Below, in pieces: positions 1 through 7,158 of a stretch of DNA of 60,902 nucleotides (position 1 is its first letter; the number at the start of each line of letters is the position of its first letter). The notes beneath the pieces are model-generated. The model saw only the letters and a program-made list of their open reading frames with translations. It was not told the DNA's origin and searched no databases. Source of the stretch: Longimicrobium sp. Lineage in GTDB: Bacteria; Gemmatimonadota; Gemmatimonadetes; Longimicrobiales; Longimicrobiaceae. Location: NCBI GenBank assembly GCA_036389135.1, contig DASVQP010000079.1, positions 1-60,902 of the forward strand, given 5' to 3'. The translations under genes were made by a program, and so were the position numbers.

Positions 1-120
1 AACGGGTTAACCCACCTGAGGCCGCTCCAGGCGCGTTGTACATGCGCCCGGGGCGGCTTTGTTGCATCTCCATCTAACACAAGCAGTTACGCGCGCGTGT
101 CAGCAGGCGCTGTCGAACCC

Positions 121-207
121 CTACACAGAGACACAGAGGAACGACGAGGGAAAAACAAGAAGGGTTTCCTCTGCGGCTTTGTAGTTCCCTCCGTGTTCTC
201 TGTGTGA
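121..207. repeat. CACAGAG-type inverted repeat, copy 1
   Basis: The left arm (about 123-142, ACACAGAGACACAGAGG) pairs imperfectly with the right arm (about 184-207, ending TTCTCTGTGTGA), separated by about 40 bases of unrelated sequence. The same arms recur at least nine more times in this window, always between genes. It lies just upstream of the DUF305 gene. No ORF fits the element, so it reads as a non-coding repeat able to form a long hairpin in RNA. Confidence 0.8.
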
Positions 208-283
208 TGCACCTCGCGGGGCCAGCCTCCCGCGTCTAGATTACGCAGAACCGCACATCATGGAGCACCCGAATGGTAGAAGT

Positions 284-913
284 ATGCCCGTGCTGAGGTT
301 GGGGATGGTTGTCGCGTGTGCCGTCGCGGGGACGGCGTGTGCATCGCGCCCGGTAGCGGCGCCGCAGGCGGTGCCCGCGCCGGCCGATCCCGCGGCGCAC
401 CACCACATGCCCGATCTGCCGGCGACGGCGGGGCCCGGGTTCACCGTGGCGGACGTGCGCTTCATGCAGCACATGATCGGGCACCACGCGCAGGCGGTGC
501 GGATGGCCGCCATGGCGCCGGCCAACGGCGCGTCCGACGACGTGGTGCGGCTCGCCAGGAAGATCGACATCTCGCAGCGCGACGAGATCGTGATGATGAA
601 GAGCTGGCTCGCCGAGCGGCGGCAGGCGGTGCCGGACGAGGCGCATTCCCAGCACGCGATGATGATGCCCGGGATGCTGACCGACGAGCAGTTCGCGCGG
701 CTCGGCGCGGCGCGCGGCCGCGCGTTCGACCGGCTCTTTCTCACCCTCATGACCCGCCATCACGAGGGTGCGCTGCAGATGGTCCAGGAGCTGTTCAGGA
801 GCCCGGGCGCGGGCCAGGAGCCGGACATCTTCCGCTTCGCCACCGACGTCGACGCCGACCAGCGCGACGAGCTCGTGGTGATGGAGCGGCTCCTCCACGC
901 CATTCCGGATTGA
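284..913 (+). CDS. DUF305 family lipoprotein
   Basis: The protein carries the DUF305 pattern twice: an N-terminal 'FMQHMIGHHAQAVRMA' block and a C-terminal 'LMTRHHEGALQM' block, both rich in His and Met. DUF305 proteins are helical, ferritin-like, exported proteins often found near copper or multicopper-oxidase genes; metal handling is inferred from that. The N-terminus is a short signal peptide ending in a lipobox-like 'VAGTAC', so it is probably a lipoprotein. I chose the ATG at 284 because it follows GGTAGAAG and gives a normal 20-residue signal peptide. An in-frame ATG at 260 would add eight residues. The gene is followed 35 bases later by the LVIVD protein on the same strand, probably as one transcript. 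Confidence 0.8.
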   Translation: MPVLRLGMVVACAVAGTACASRPVAAPQAVPAPADPAAHHHMPDLPATAGPGFTVADVRFMQHMIGHHAQAVRMAAMAPANGASDDVVRLARKIDISQRDEIVMMKSWLAERRQAVPDEAHSQHAMMMPGMLTDEQFARLGAARGRAFDRLFLTLMTRHHEGALQMVQELFRSPGAGQEPDIFRFATDVDADQRDELVVMERLLHAIPD

Positions 914-948
914 CCGCCGGACGTATTTCCACCCTCCGAGAGAGACCG

Positions 949-2730
949 ATGAGAGATCACGTTCGCACCCACAGGGCCGCCACGGCGCTGGCCATGGCCG
1001 CGGCGGTGCAGCTCGCCGCCATCGCCTCGCCCGCCTTCGCGCAGCAGGACACCATCCCGACGATGAACGATCCGCGCGCGAACCTGCGCGCGGGAACCGG
1101 GAACACCGCCGGCATCGCCGCGAAGGGGATGCGGCTCGTCTCGTACACGGCCAAGCCGGCGCAGCTCGACTCGGCGCGCGGGCTCGCCTACATCAACTCG
1201 GACATCGCCTTCCGCAACAACACGGTCTACCAGGGCAACTTCAGCGGCTTCAGCATCTGGAACGTCGCCAACCCGGCGCGCCCGGTGGAGCTGAGTACGG
1301 TGGTCTGCGCAACCGACCAGGCCGATCCCTCGGTCTACGGCAACCTGCTCTTCATCTCCGCCGAGTCGCCGCGCTCGCGAACCGACTGCGGTATGCAGGG
1401 GGTGCAGGACGGCAAGGACCGCATGCGCGGCGTGCGCATCTACGACGTGAGCAACCCGCGCACTCCCCGGCTGATCAAGAACGTGCAGACGTGCCGCGGC
1501 TCGCATACGCACACCATCGTGCCGCACCCCACCGACCGCAACGTGATCTACATCTACGTCGGCGGGTCGTCCAACGTGCGCGACGCGGCGGAGGTGCCTG
1601 AGCTCGCGTGCTCCACGGGGACGGTGGCCGAGAACCCGAACACGGCTGACTACCGCGTAGACATCATCCGCGTGCCGCTGCGGAATCCCGAGCAGGCGGC
1701 CGTCTCCGGCTACGCGCGCATCTTCCAGGGGCTGCCGCGCCCGGCGGGCCGTGGCGGCGTGGCCCTGAACGACACCGCGACCGGCCGCGGCGCGACGGGG
1801 CCGTCGGGGTGCCACGACCTGACGTCGTACCCGGCGTTCCACCTGGTCGCGGGCTCGTGCGGCAGCTTCGGCATTCTGCTCGACGTGCGGAACCCGGAGC
1901 GGCCGGTGGTCACGGACGCGAAGTCGGACCTCAACTTCTCGCTGTGGCACACCGCCGTCTTCAGCAACGATGCCAAGCGCGTCGTGTTCACCGACGAATG
2001 GGGCGGCGGCACGGCCCCGCGCTGCCGCGCCACGGACCCCTTCCGGCTCGGCGGCAACACGGTGCTCACCATCGCCGGCGGCAAGATGACGCAGCACGGC
2101 TACTTCAAGCTGCCGGCCGCGCAGACGAACACGGAGAACTGCGTGTCGCACAACGGCGGCCTGGTGCCCGTGCCGGGACGCGACATCATGGTGCAGGGGT
2201 GGTACCAGGGCGGCGTGAACGTCTTTGACTTCACCGATCCGACCCGCCCGATGGAGATCGCCTACTTCGACCGCGGGCCGGTGGACGCGCAGACGCTGGT
2301 GATGGGCGGCTCGTGGGGCGCGTACTACTGGAACGGCTACGTCTACTCGTCGGAGCTGTCGCGCGGGCTGGACATCCTGGAGCTGCTGCCGAGCGAGCAG
2401 CTCTCGCGCAACGAGCTGGAGGCGGCCAAGCTCGCACGGATGGAGGAGTACAATCCGCAGATGCAGCCGCGGATCACCTGGCCGGCCGCATTCCCGGTCG
2501 TCCGCTCCTACCTCGACCAGCTGGTGCGCAACCGGGGTCTTTCCCCTGCGCGGACCACCGCGATCGCCTCCGCGCTCACGCGCGCGGAACGCGTGCGCGG
2601 CACCGCCCGGCGCACCCAGCTGAACGTGCTGGCCGCGCAGCTGGACAGGGACGCGCGCGGGGCGGCGGACGCGCAACGCGTTACCGCGATGGCGGCGGCG
2701 GTGCGCGACCTGGCCCGCGCGTCGCGGTAG
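949..2730 (+). CDS. LVIVD-repeat secreted protein
   Basis: This is a 593-residue exported protein with a signal peptide ending 'ASPAFAQQ'. The body repeats the pattern 'IxDVxNPxxPxL' (for example 'IYDVSNPRTPRLIKN', 'LDVRNPERPVV', 'FDFTDPTRPMEIAYF'). This is the LVIVD beta-propeller repeat. The C-terminal 120 residues are helical and Arg/Ala-rich. Proteins of this kind are common in Gemmatimonadota and related soil bacteria, but no reaction is established. The open frame extends upstream to 316, antiparallel to the DUF305 reading; I start at the ATG at 949 because it follows GAGAGAGACCG and precedes a clean signal peptide. Several Cys residues suggest disulfides in the periplasm or outside the cell. 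Confidence 0.82.
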   Translation: MRDHVRTHRAATALAMAAAVQLAAIASPAFAQQDTIPTMNDPRANLRAGTGNTAGIAAKGMRLVSYTAKPAQLDSARGLAYINSDIAFRNNTVYQGNFSGFSIWNVANPARPVELSTVVCATDQADPSVYGNLLFISAESPRSRTDCGMQGVQDGKDRMRGVRIYDVSNPRTPRLIKNVQTCRGSHTHTIVPHPTDRNVIYIYVGGSSNVRDAAEVPELACSTGTVAENPNTADYRVDIIRVPLRNPEQAAVSGYARIFQGLPRPAGRGGVALNDTATGRGATGPSGCHDLTSYPAFHLVAGSCGSFGILLDVRNPERPVVTDAKSDLNFSLWHTAVFSNDAKRVVFTDEWGGGTAPRCRATDPFRLGGNTVLTIAGGKMTQHGYFKLPAAQTNTENCVSHNGGLVPVPGRDIMVQGWYQGGVNVFDFTDPTRPMEIAYFDRGPVDAQTLVMGGSWGAYYWNGYVYSSELSRGLDILELLPSEQLSRNELEAAKLARMEEYNPQMQPRITWPAAFPVVRSYLDQLVRNRGLSPARTTAIASALTRAERVRGTARRTQLNVLAAQLDRDARGAADAQRVTAMAAAVRDLARASR

Positions 2731-2940
2731 GGAGGTCACGCGAAGGGCTGATGTCGCAGGCATGCGGGGCAGCGCGCGAGCGCTGCCCCGCATCGTTATA
2801 TCCGGCCGAAAAGACGCTCGCGCCGCCAGGAGGTCGATTCGCTGCTTCGTCGGGGTACGGACGGGGCACGCGGAGTCGTATCATGCGCCACTGTGTCCCG
2901 GAAAGTGAGAAGAGGGCTCGTAAAACCGCTCCGATCATGC

Positions 2941-2946
2941 TATCGT
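2941..2946 (+). promoter_or_regulatory. Shared -10-like box upstream of beta-helix gene 1
   Basis: The string CGCTCCGATCATGCTATCGT, ending at 2946, is repeated almost exactly upstream of the third paralogue (ending 5604). The second paralogue keeps TATCGTACGCACC at 4414. The TATCGT hexamer lies about 100 bases before the ATG. Conservation between otherwise diverged upstream regions suggests a promoter or leader element. No clear -35 box is visible. The rest of 2731-3040 shows no gene. Confidence 0.45.
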
Positions 2947-3040
2947 TCCTTCTTGTTACTCCCGGTAAGGCGTTCCCGCCGCAGTTCTGTTCCCGCTGTC
3001 CTCGTACTCATCTCCCAACCGCACCCTCGAAGGAGCTCCC

Positions 3041-3892
3041 ATGATCAAGCATGTACTCGCGTCCGCACTGTGCCTCACCGCCGTGGCGCTGGCTGCCCCT
3101 TCGGCCGCATCCGCGCAGGCGACCCGCACCTGGGTCTCCGGTGTCGGTGACGACGCGAACCCCTGCTCGCGCACCGCGCCGTGCAAGACCTTCGCGGGCG
3201 CCATTTCCAAGACCGCGGCCGGCGGCGAGATCGACTGCCTGGACTCGGGCGGCTTCGGCACGCTTACCATCACCAAGTCGATCACCATCGACTGCAACGG
3301 GGTGGTCGGCAGCTCCCTGTTCGCCCTTGCCCCCAGCGCCTTCACCATCAACGGCACGGACATCGTCGTCACGCTGCGCAACATCCAGATGAACGGCGTG
3401 GGAACCGGTACGACCGGAGTGCGCTTCGTCAACGGCAGGCGCCTCGTCCTGGAGAACGTTCTCATCACGGGGGCCACGCAGGCGGGGGTCCGGGTCCTTG
3501 CCATGCCCGGCGCCGGACACCTGGTGATCAACAACTCGCAGATCATCAACAACAGCACCGGGATCCGCACCGCTCACGGCGTCACCTCGATCGTCAACTC
3601 GACGATTGCCGGGAACCAGATCTTCGGGCTGATCGCCGAGAACACCGGTGTCATCAACGCCGACGACAACCTGATCGCCGTGAACGGGATCGCGGTGCAG
3701 GCCGGCGACGGCTCCGGTGCGGGCCAGACCAACGCGTTCGTGAACATCTCCAACAACGGCGTGCACGGAAACCTCACCGCTTTCGTCTGCGCGGGCGGGT
3801 TCGTGGCTTCGGACAGCAGCAACCGGCTCTCGAACAACGGGGGCGGCGGCGCCACGCCCTGCACGCCGAACGCCGTCATCACCAAGCAGTAG
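3041..3892 (+). CDS. Secreted right-handed beta-helix protein, paralogue 1
   Basis: This is a 283-residue protein with a Sec signal peptide (about residues 1-25, cleavage after 'AASAQA'). The mature part has Asn- and Ile-rich short repeats such as 'INNSQIINNSTGI', 'NTGVINADDNLIAVNGIAV' and 'NISNNGVHGN', the ladder typical of pectate-lyase-like parallel beta-helices. Conserved cysteines ('NPCSRTAPCKTF', 'IDCLDS', 'IDCNG', 'VCAGG', 'TPC') suggest disulfides. No catalytic motif of a lyase or hydrolase family is recognisable, so I do not assign enzyme activity. The ATG follows GAAGGAGCTCCC. It is the first of three tandem copies (3041, 4484, 5695), each with its own upstream region and a downstream repeat hairpin. 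Confidence 0.8.
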   Translation: MIKHVLASALCLTAVALAAPSAASAQATRTWVSGVGDDANPCSRTAPCKTFAGAISKTAAGGEIDCLDSGGFGTLTITKSITIDCNGVVGSSLFALAPSAFTINGTDIVVTLRNIQMNGVGTGTTGVRFVNGRRLVLENVLITGATQAGVRVLAMPGAGHLVINNSQIINNSTGIRTAHGVTSIVNSTIAGNQIFGLIAENTGVINADDNLIAVNGIAVQAGDGSGAGQTNAFVNISNNGVHGNLTAFVCAGGFVASDSSNRLSNNGGGGATPCTPNAVITKQ

Positions 3893-3903
3893 CTGCAAGG
3901 GCG

Positions 3904-3993
3904 TCTCACCCAGAGAACGCCGGAGGGAACAACGAGAGGAGGAGGATCTGCGAGAGATCCTCCTCCTCTTTCCGTTTCTTCTGCGTCTCTGTG
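3904..3993. repeat. CACAGAG-type inverted repeat, copy 2, with inner hairpin
   Basis: The outer arms (CTCACCCAGAGAACGCCGGA... and ...CTGCGTCTCTGTG) enclose a second perfect hairpin, GAGGAGGAGGATCT / AGATCCTCCTCCTC, at about 3934-3970. It begins 12 bases after the stop codon of beta-helix gene 1 and could serve as its transcription terminator. Confidence 0.75.
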
Positions 3994-4087
3994 TTGGATG
4001 GCTGGCAAAAACCGGACGGACCGGACGAACGCGCCGCAAAGAAGTTATACCATTTAGAAGAAACCGGTGTGCATTCTGACCGGCTTG

Positions 4088-4265
4088 TCTCACGCAGAGG
4101 CGCAGAGACGCAGGGAGAGAACAACAGAGAAAAGCTCACACAGAGGCCACAGAAGGAACTGAAAGCCACAGAGAAAACCTTTTGCGGTTCTCTCCGTGGC
4201 TCTGTGTCTCTATGTGAGCCATGCGGTTGCAGTTCTCTCCCGCGTCTCTGCGCCTCCGCGTGAGA
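4088..4265. repeat. Nested CACAGAG-type inverted repeats, copy 3
   Basis: Two inverted repeats lie one inside the other. The outer arms are at about 4088-4122 and 4231-4265 (CACGCAGAGGCGCAGAGACG type). The inner arms are at about 4135-4179 and 4186-4218 (CACACAGAGGCCACAGA type). The same nested arrangement recurs at 23332-23491, and half of it at 10738-10871. The inner and outer arms differ in a consistent way, as if two element subtypes inserted together. Confidence 0.8.
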
Positions 4266-4413
4266 CTCCCGTTTCCGTCTTTGCACACACCTCGATGACG
4301 AATGGTATTATTGAACCGCTTCGTCTTGGCACGAACCGGGCGCGCGGAGTCGCATCTTGCGCCAACGTAGGCGGGAAGTGGAAAAAGTATGCGGAATCTC
4401 GCTTCGAGGTGGG

Positions 4414-4419
4414 TATCGT
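4414..4419 (+). promoter_or_regulatory. Shared -10-like box upstream of beta-helix gene 2
   Basis: The sequence GGTATCGTACGCACC matches the region upstream of the third paralogue (CTATCGTACGCACC). It sits about 70 bases before the ATG. The stretch from about 4330 also aligns with the other two upstream regions (GCGCGGAGTCGCATCTTGCG type). No -35 box is assigned. Confidence 0.4.
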
Positions 4420-4483
4420 ACGCACCACCCGTTGTCCTGTTCCTGCCGTACTTTTTCCATTCCCCACCCACCAAGGAGTTCGT

Positions 4484-5332
4484 ATGATCAAGCGTGCACT
4501 TGCATTCGCCGTGTGTCTCGGCGCACTGGCCGCGGCTGCCCCCTCGGCTGCCTCCGCGCAGGCGACCCGCACCTGGGTCTCGGGCACCGGCGACGACGTG
4601 AATTCCTGCTCGCGCCTCGCTCCGTGCAAGACCTTCGCGGGCGCGATCTCCAAGACCGCGGTCGGCGGTGAGATCAACTGCCTCGATCCGGGCAGCTTCG
4701 GCACGATCTTCATCTCCAAGTCGATCACCATCGACTGCAACGGGGTGATCGGCAGCAACCTCAACTCCGGCGGCAGCGGCGTCACCATCAACGGCACGGA
4801 CGTCGTCGTCACGCTCCGCAACCTCCAGATCAACGGCCAGGGAGCCGGTACGACCGGAGTGCGCTTCTACAACGGGCGGCGGCTCGTCCTCGAGAACGTC
4901 TTCATCTCCGGGAACTCCCAGGCGGGGGTCGTGGTGAACATGATGGCCGGCTCCGGACACGTGGTGATCAACAACTCGCAGATCATCAACAACTACGATG
5001 GAATTCGCGTGTCCCACGGCATCACCACGGTGAACAGGTCGGTCATCGCCGGCAACACCATCTTCGCGCTGATCGCCGAGAACGGCGGGGTCATCAGCGC
5101 CAACGACAACATTCTCGCGGTGAACGGCATCGCGGCACAGGCCGGCAACGGCACGGGTGTGGGCCAGACCGGCTCGTTCGTGAACGTCTCCAACAACGGC
5201 GTCCACGGAAACCTCACCGCTTTCGTCTGCGCGGGCGGGTTCGTGGCTTCGGACGGCAGCAACCGGCTGTCGAACAACGGGGGCGGCGGCGCGACGCCCT
5301 GCGCCCCGAACGCGGTCATCACCAAGCAGTAG
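4484..5332 (+). CDS. Secreted right-handed beta-helix protein, paralogue 2
   Basis: This 282-residue paralogue of the flanking genes has a signal peptide ending 'SAASAQA', the same Cys pattern ('NSCSRLAPCKTF', 'INCLDP', 'IDCNG', 'VCAGG', 'APC') and the same Asn ladder ('INNSQIINNYDGI', 'NVSNNGVHGN'). It is near-identical to paralogue 1 from the 'GVHGNLTAFVCAGGFVASD' stretch onward and diverges most in the middle coils, where any exposed binding surface would lie. The open frame continues upstream to 4196 through repeat sequence. I start at 4484 because the ATG follows CCAAGGAGTTCGT and precedes the signal peptide. Function is unknown; a surface or matrix role is a guess. Confidence 0.8.
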   Translation: MIKRALAFAVCLGALAAAAPSAASAQATRTWVSGTGDDVNSCSRLAPCKTFAGAISKTAVGGEINCLDPGSFGTIFISKSITIDCNGVIGSNLNSGGSGVTINGTDVVVTLRNLQINGQGAGTTGVRFYNGRRLVLENVFISGNSQAGVVVNMMAGSGHVVINNSQIINNYDGIRVSHGITTVNRSVIAGNTIFALIAENGGVISANDNILAVNGIAAQAGNGTGVGQTGSFVNVSNNGVHGNLTAFVCAGGFVASDGSNRLSNNGGGGATPCAPNAVITKQ

Positions 5333-5341
5333 AAACAGCGC

Positions 5342-5432
5342 GTTACACGGAGAACACGGAGGGAACAACGAGAGGAGGAGGATCGACGAGTGATCCTCCT
5401 CCCCTTGCCGTTCCCTCTGTGTCTCTGTGCGA
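5342..5432. repeat. CACAGAG-type inverted repeat, copy 4, with inner hairpin
   Basis: The arms GTTACACGGAGAACACGGAG and GTTCCCTCTGTGTCTCTGTG enclose a GAGGAGGAGGATC / GATCCTCCTCC hairpin, as after paralogue 1. It starts ten bases after the stop codon of paralogue 2, so gene and element may have been duplicated together. Confidence 0.75.
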
Positions 5433-5598
5433 AATGGCCGTCAAAGCAGTCGGTAAAAGGTGGACGGTAGGGACGGTCGAGCCGCAAGGAAGTTATTGAA
5501 CCACATCGTCTTGACGCGAACCGGGCGCCGCCGAGTCCCATCTTGCGCGATATTGCGCGGAATTGAAAAAAACACTGGGAAAAACGCTCCGATCATGC

Positions 5599-5604
5599 TA
5601 TCGT
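5599..5604 (+). promoter_or_regulatory. Shared -10-like box upstream of beta-helix gene 3
   Basis: TATCGT here ends a 20-base block that is identical to the one upstream of paralogue 1 (block 5585-5604). The distance to the ATG is 96 bases. It is the best-conserved non-coding stretch shared by the family. Confidence 0.45.
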
Positions 5605-5694
5605 ACGCACCGCGTTACCCCCGGTGACGCGTTCCCGCCGCAGTGCGTTCCCGCAGTTCCTTTTCCCCACCGTTCCTATCCACAAGGAGTTCGT

Positions 5695-6543
5695 ATGATC
5701 AAGCGTGTACTCGCGTCCGCACTGTGCCTCGGCGCCGTAGCCCTGGCTGCCCCTTCGGACGCCTCCGCGCAGGCGACGCGTACCTGGGTCTCCGGTGTAG
5801 GCGACGACGTGAACCCCTGCTCGCGCACCGCGCCCTGCAAGACCTTCGCGGGCGCCATCTCCAAGACCGCCGCCGGCGGCGAGATCGACTGCCTCGACTC
5901 GGGCGGCTTCGGCGGGGTCACCATCACCAAGTCCATCACCATCGACTGCAACGGGTCGATCGGCGGCGCCCTCTTCGCGGGAGCCTCCAGCGGCATCAGC
6001 GTCAACGGCACGGACATCGTGGTGGTGCTCCGCAACCTGCAGATCAACGGCGCGGGGACCGGCCTGGTCGGGGTCCGCTTCGTCAACGGCAAGCGCCTCA
6101 TCCTGGAGAACGTTCTCATCGCTCAGGCCTCGCAGACGGGCCTCCTGGTCAACGCGATGGCCGGATCCGGGCACGTGGACATCAGCAACTCGCAGATCAT
6201 CAACAACTACGACGGCATCCGCGTCGTGCACGGCATCACGTCGGTCAAGAGCTCGACGATCTCCGGCAACACGATCTTCGGGGTGATCGCCGAGACCAAC
6301 GGCATCATCAACGTCGACGAGAGCATGCTCAACTACAACGGCATCGCCGTGCAGGCCGGCAACGGCGGGGCCGGGCAGACGAACGCGCGGGTGAACATCT
6401 CCAACAACGGGGTGCACGGAAACCTCACCGGCTTCGTCTGCGCCGGCGGGATCGTCGCTTCGGACGGCAGCAACCGGCCGTCGAACAACGCCGGCGGCGG
6501 CGCGGCGCCCTGCACGCCGAACGGCACCATCGTCAAGCAGTAG
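5695..6543 (+). CDS. Secreted right-handed beta-helix protein, paralogue 3
   Basis: This is a 282-residue third copy with a signal peptide ending 'SDASAQA' and the family Cys residues. The body reads as a parallel beta-helix ('ISNSQIINNYDGIRV', 'NTIFGVIAETNGIINVDES'). It is closer to paralogue 1 in its upstream region and first 100 residues, and to paralogue 2 around 'IINNYDGIRV'. This mosaic pattern is consistent with gene conversion among the three. The ATG at 5695 follows CACAAGGAGTTCGT, a good ribosome binding site. No catalytic residues of a known carbohydrate-active family are visible. Confidence 0.8.
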   Translation: MIKRVLASALCLGAVALAAPSDASAQATRTWVSGVGDDVNPCSRTAPCKTFAGAISKTAAGGEIDCLDSGGFGGVTITKSITIDCNGSIGGALFAGASSGISVNGTDIVVVLRNLQINGAGTGLVGVRFVNGKRLILENVLIAQASQTGLLVNAMAGSGHVDISNSQIINNYDGIRVVHGITSVKSSTISGNTIFGVIAETNGIINVDESMLNYNGIAVQAGNGGAGQTNARVNISNNGVHGNLTGFVCAGGIVASDGSNRPSNNAGGGAAPCTPNGTIVKQ

Positions 6544-6593
6544 CCGTGCGGCTTCCTCTCCGCGCCGCCGGGCCGGGGCGCGGGAGGAACGCA

Positions 6594-6675
6594 TCACACG
6601 GAGGCACAGAGGAAACGGAGAGGGCGCGGAGGCGAGATCCTCCTCCTTCTGTTTCCTCTGTGTCTCTTTGTGAGA
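6594..6675. repeat. CACAGAG-type inverted repeat, copy 5
   Basis: The left arm TCACACGGAGGCACAGAGG pairs with the right arm TCCTCTGTGTCTCTTTGTGA. The loop carries a weak GAGATCCTCCTCC remnant of the hairpin seen in copies 2 and 4. It lies about 50 bases past the stop of paralogue 3, so all three paralogues end in such an element. Confidence 0.75.
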
Positions 6676-6742
6676 CCGCCGTCGAGTCGGGAAAAGCCCG
6701 TGGGGGTTGACCCTCAGGAGCGCACCCGGTTACTTTCTCCTC

Positions 6743-6979
6743 ATGCCGAGACCTACTCCCGCACCCAGCACGCGCCCGCTCGCCCGCCCTCCCGCCGCGG
6801 CCCCGAGCGACACGGAAAGCTCGCTGCGCTTCTCCGTTCCCAACCTGGCGCTGATCGCCGCCGGGCTGGTCGCCATCGTCGCGGGCTACGTGTTCCTGGC
6901 GGGTGGCTCCACGGTGGTGGCTCCGCTCCTCCTGGTGCTGGGCTACGCCGTGCTCATCCCGCTCGGCATCATCTGGTAG
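6743..6979 (+). CDS. Small two-helix membrane protein
   Basis: This 78-residue protein has a Pro/Ala-rich N-terminal tail (residues 1-32) and two membrane helices, 'NLALIAAGLVAIVAGYVFLA' and 'VVAPLLLVLGYAVLIPLGI'. The pattern resembles the small DUF3098-type membrane proteins, but I cannot confirm this by eye. The start at 6743 (MPRPTP) is preferred over the frame's upstream end at 6707. The stop codon ends one base before tRNA-Val, so the tRNA may be cut from a shared transcript. Confidence 0.6.
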   Translation: MPRPTPAPSTRPLARPPAAAPSDTESSLRFSVPNLALIAAGLVAIVAGYVFLAGGSTVVAPLLLVLGYAVLIPLGIIW

Positions 6980-6980
6980 A

Positions 6981-7054
6981 GGGCGCTTAGCTCAGCTGGT
7001 TAGAGCACCTGTCTTACACACAGGGGGTCGGGGGTTCGAATCCCTCAGCGCCCA
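6981..7054 (+). tRNA. tRNA-Val (anticodon UAC)
   Basis: The acceptor GGGCGCT (6981-6987) pairs with AGCGCCC (7047-7053). The D-arm is GCTCAGCTGGTTAGAGC. The anticodon stem CCTGT/ACAGG encloses the loop CTTACAC, which gives anticodon TAC (valine). The T-arm contains GGTTCGAATCC. The discriminator base is A and the 3' CCA is not encoded. All stems form with at most one G-U pair. Confidence 0.95.
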
Positions 7055-7057
7055 CTC

Positions 7058-7090
7058 ATCGGGTCCGACACGGTGTCGGACCCGATTTTT
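7058..7090 (+). terminator. Intrinsic terminator after tRNA-Val
   Basis: Two 14-base arms, ATCGGGTCCGACAC and GTGTCGGACCCGAT, with a single central base form a strong hairpin. A T5 run (7086-7090) follows, as in a classical Rho-independent terminator. It starts four bases after the tRNA. Confidence 0.92.
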
Positions 7091-7118
7091 CTGTAAGTGC
7101 CTGTAATGCCGCGGAATG

Positions 7119-7147
7119 GCGCCGGACCAGACGATCTGGTCCGGCGC
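7119..7147 (-). terminator. Hairpin after the TPR gene
   Basis: A 13-base perfect stem, GCGCCGGACCAGA / TCTGGTCCGGCGC, with a CGA loop lies 11 bases past the stop codon of the minus-strand TPR gene. No clear T-run follows on the minus strand, so it may act as an RNA-stabilising hairpin as much as a terminator. Confidence 0.65.
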
Positions 7148-7158
7148 GCATGGCTGCG

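Noticed and set aside
121-207. CACAGAG repeats as a CRISPR array
   Set aside because: They are dispersed, inverted rather than direct, and there are no regularly spaced unique spacers or cas genes.
760-2793. Long minus-strand open frame opposite the LVIVD gene
   Set aside because: Arg/His/Val-rich composition without domains, typical of the antisense frame of a very GC-rich gene. The plus strand has a signal peptide and repeats.
2893-3150. Short frame overlapping beta-helix gene 1
   Set aside because: It reads through the promoter and into the signal peptide of another frame.
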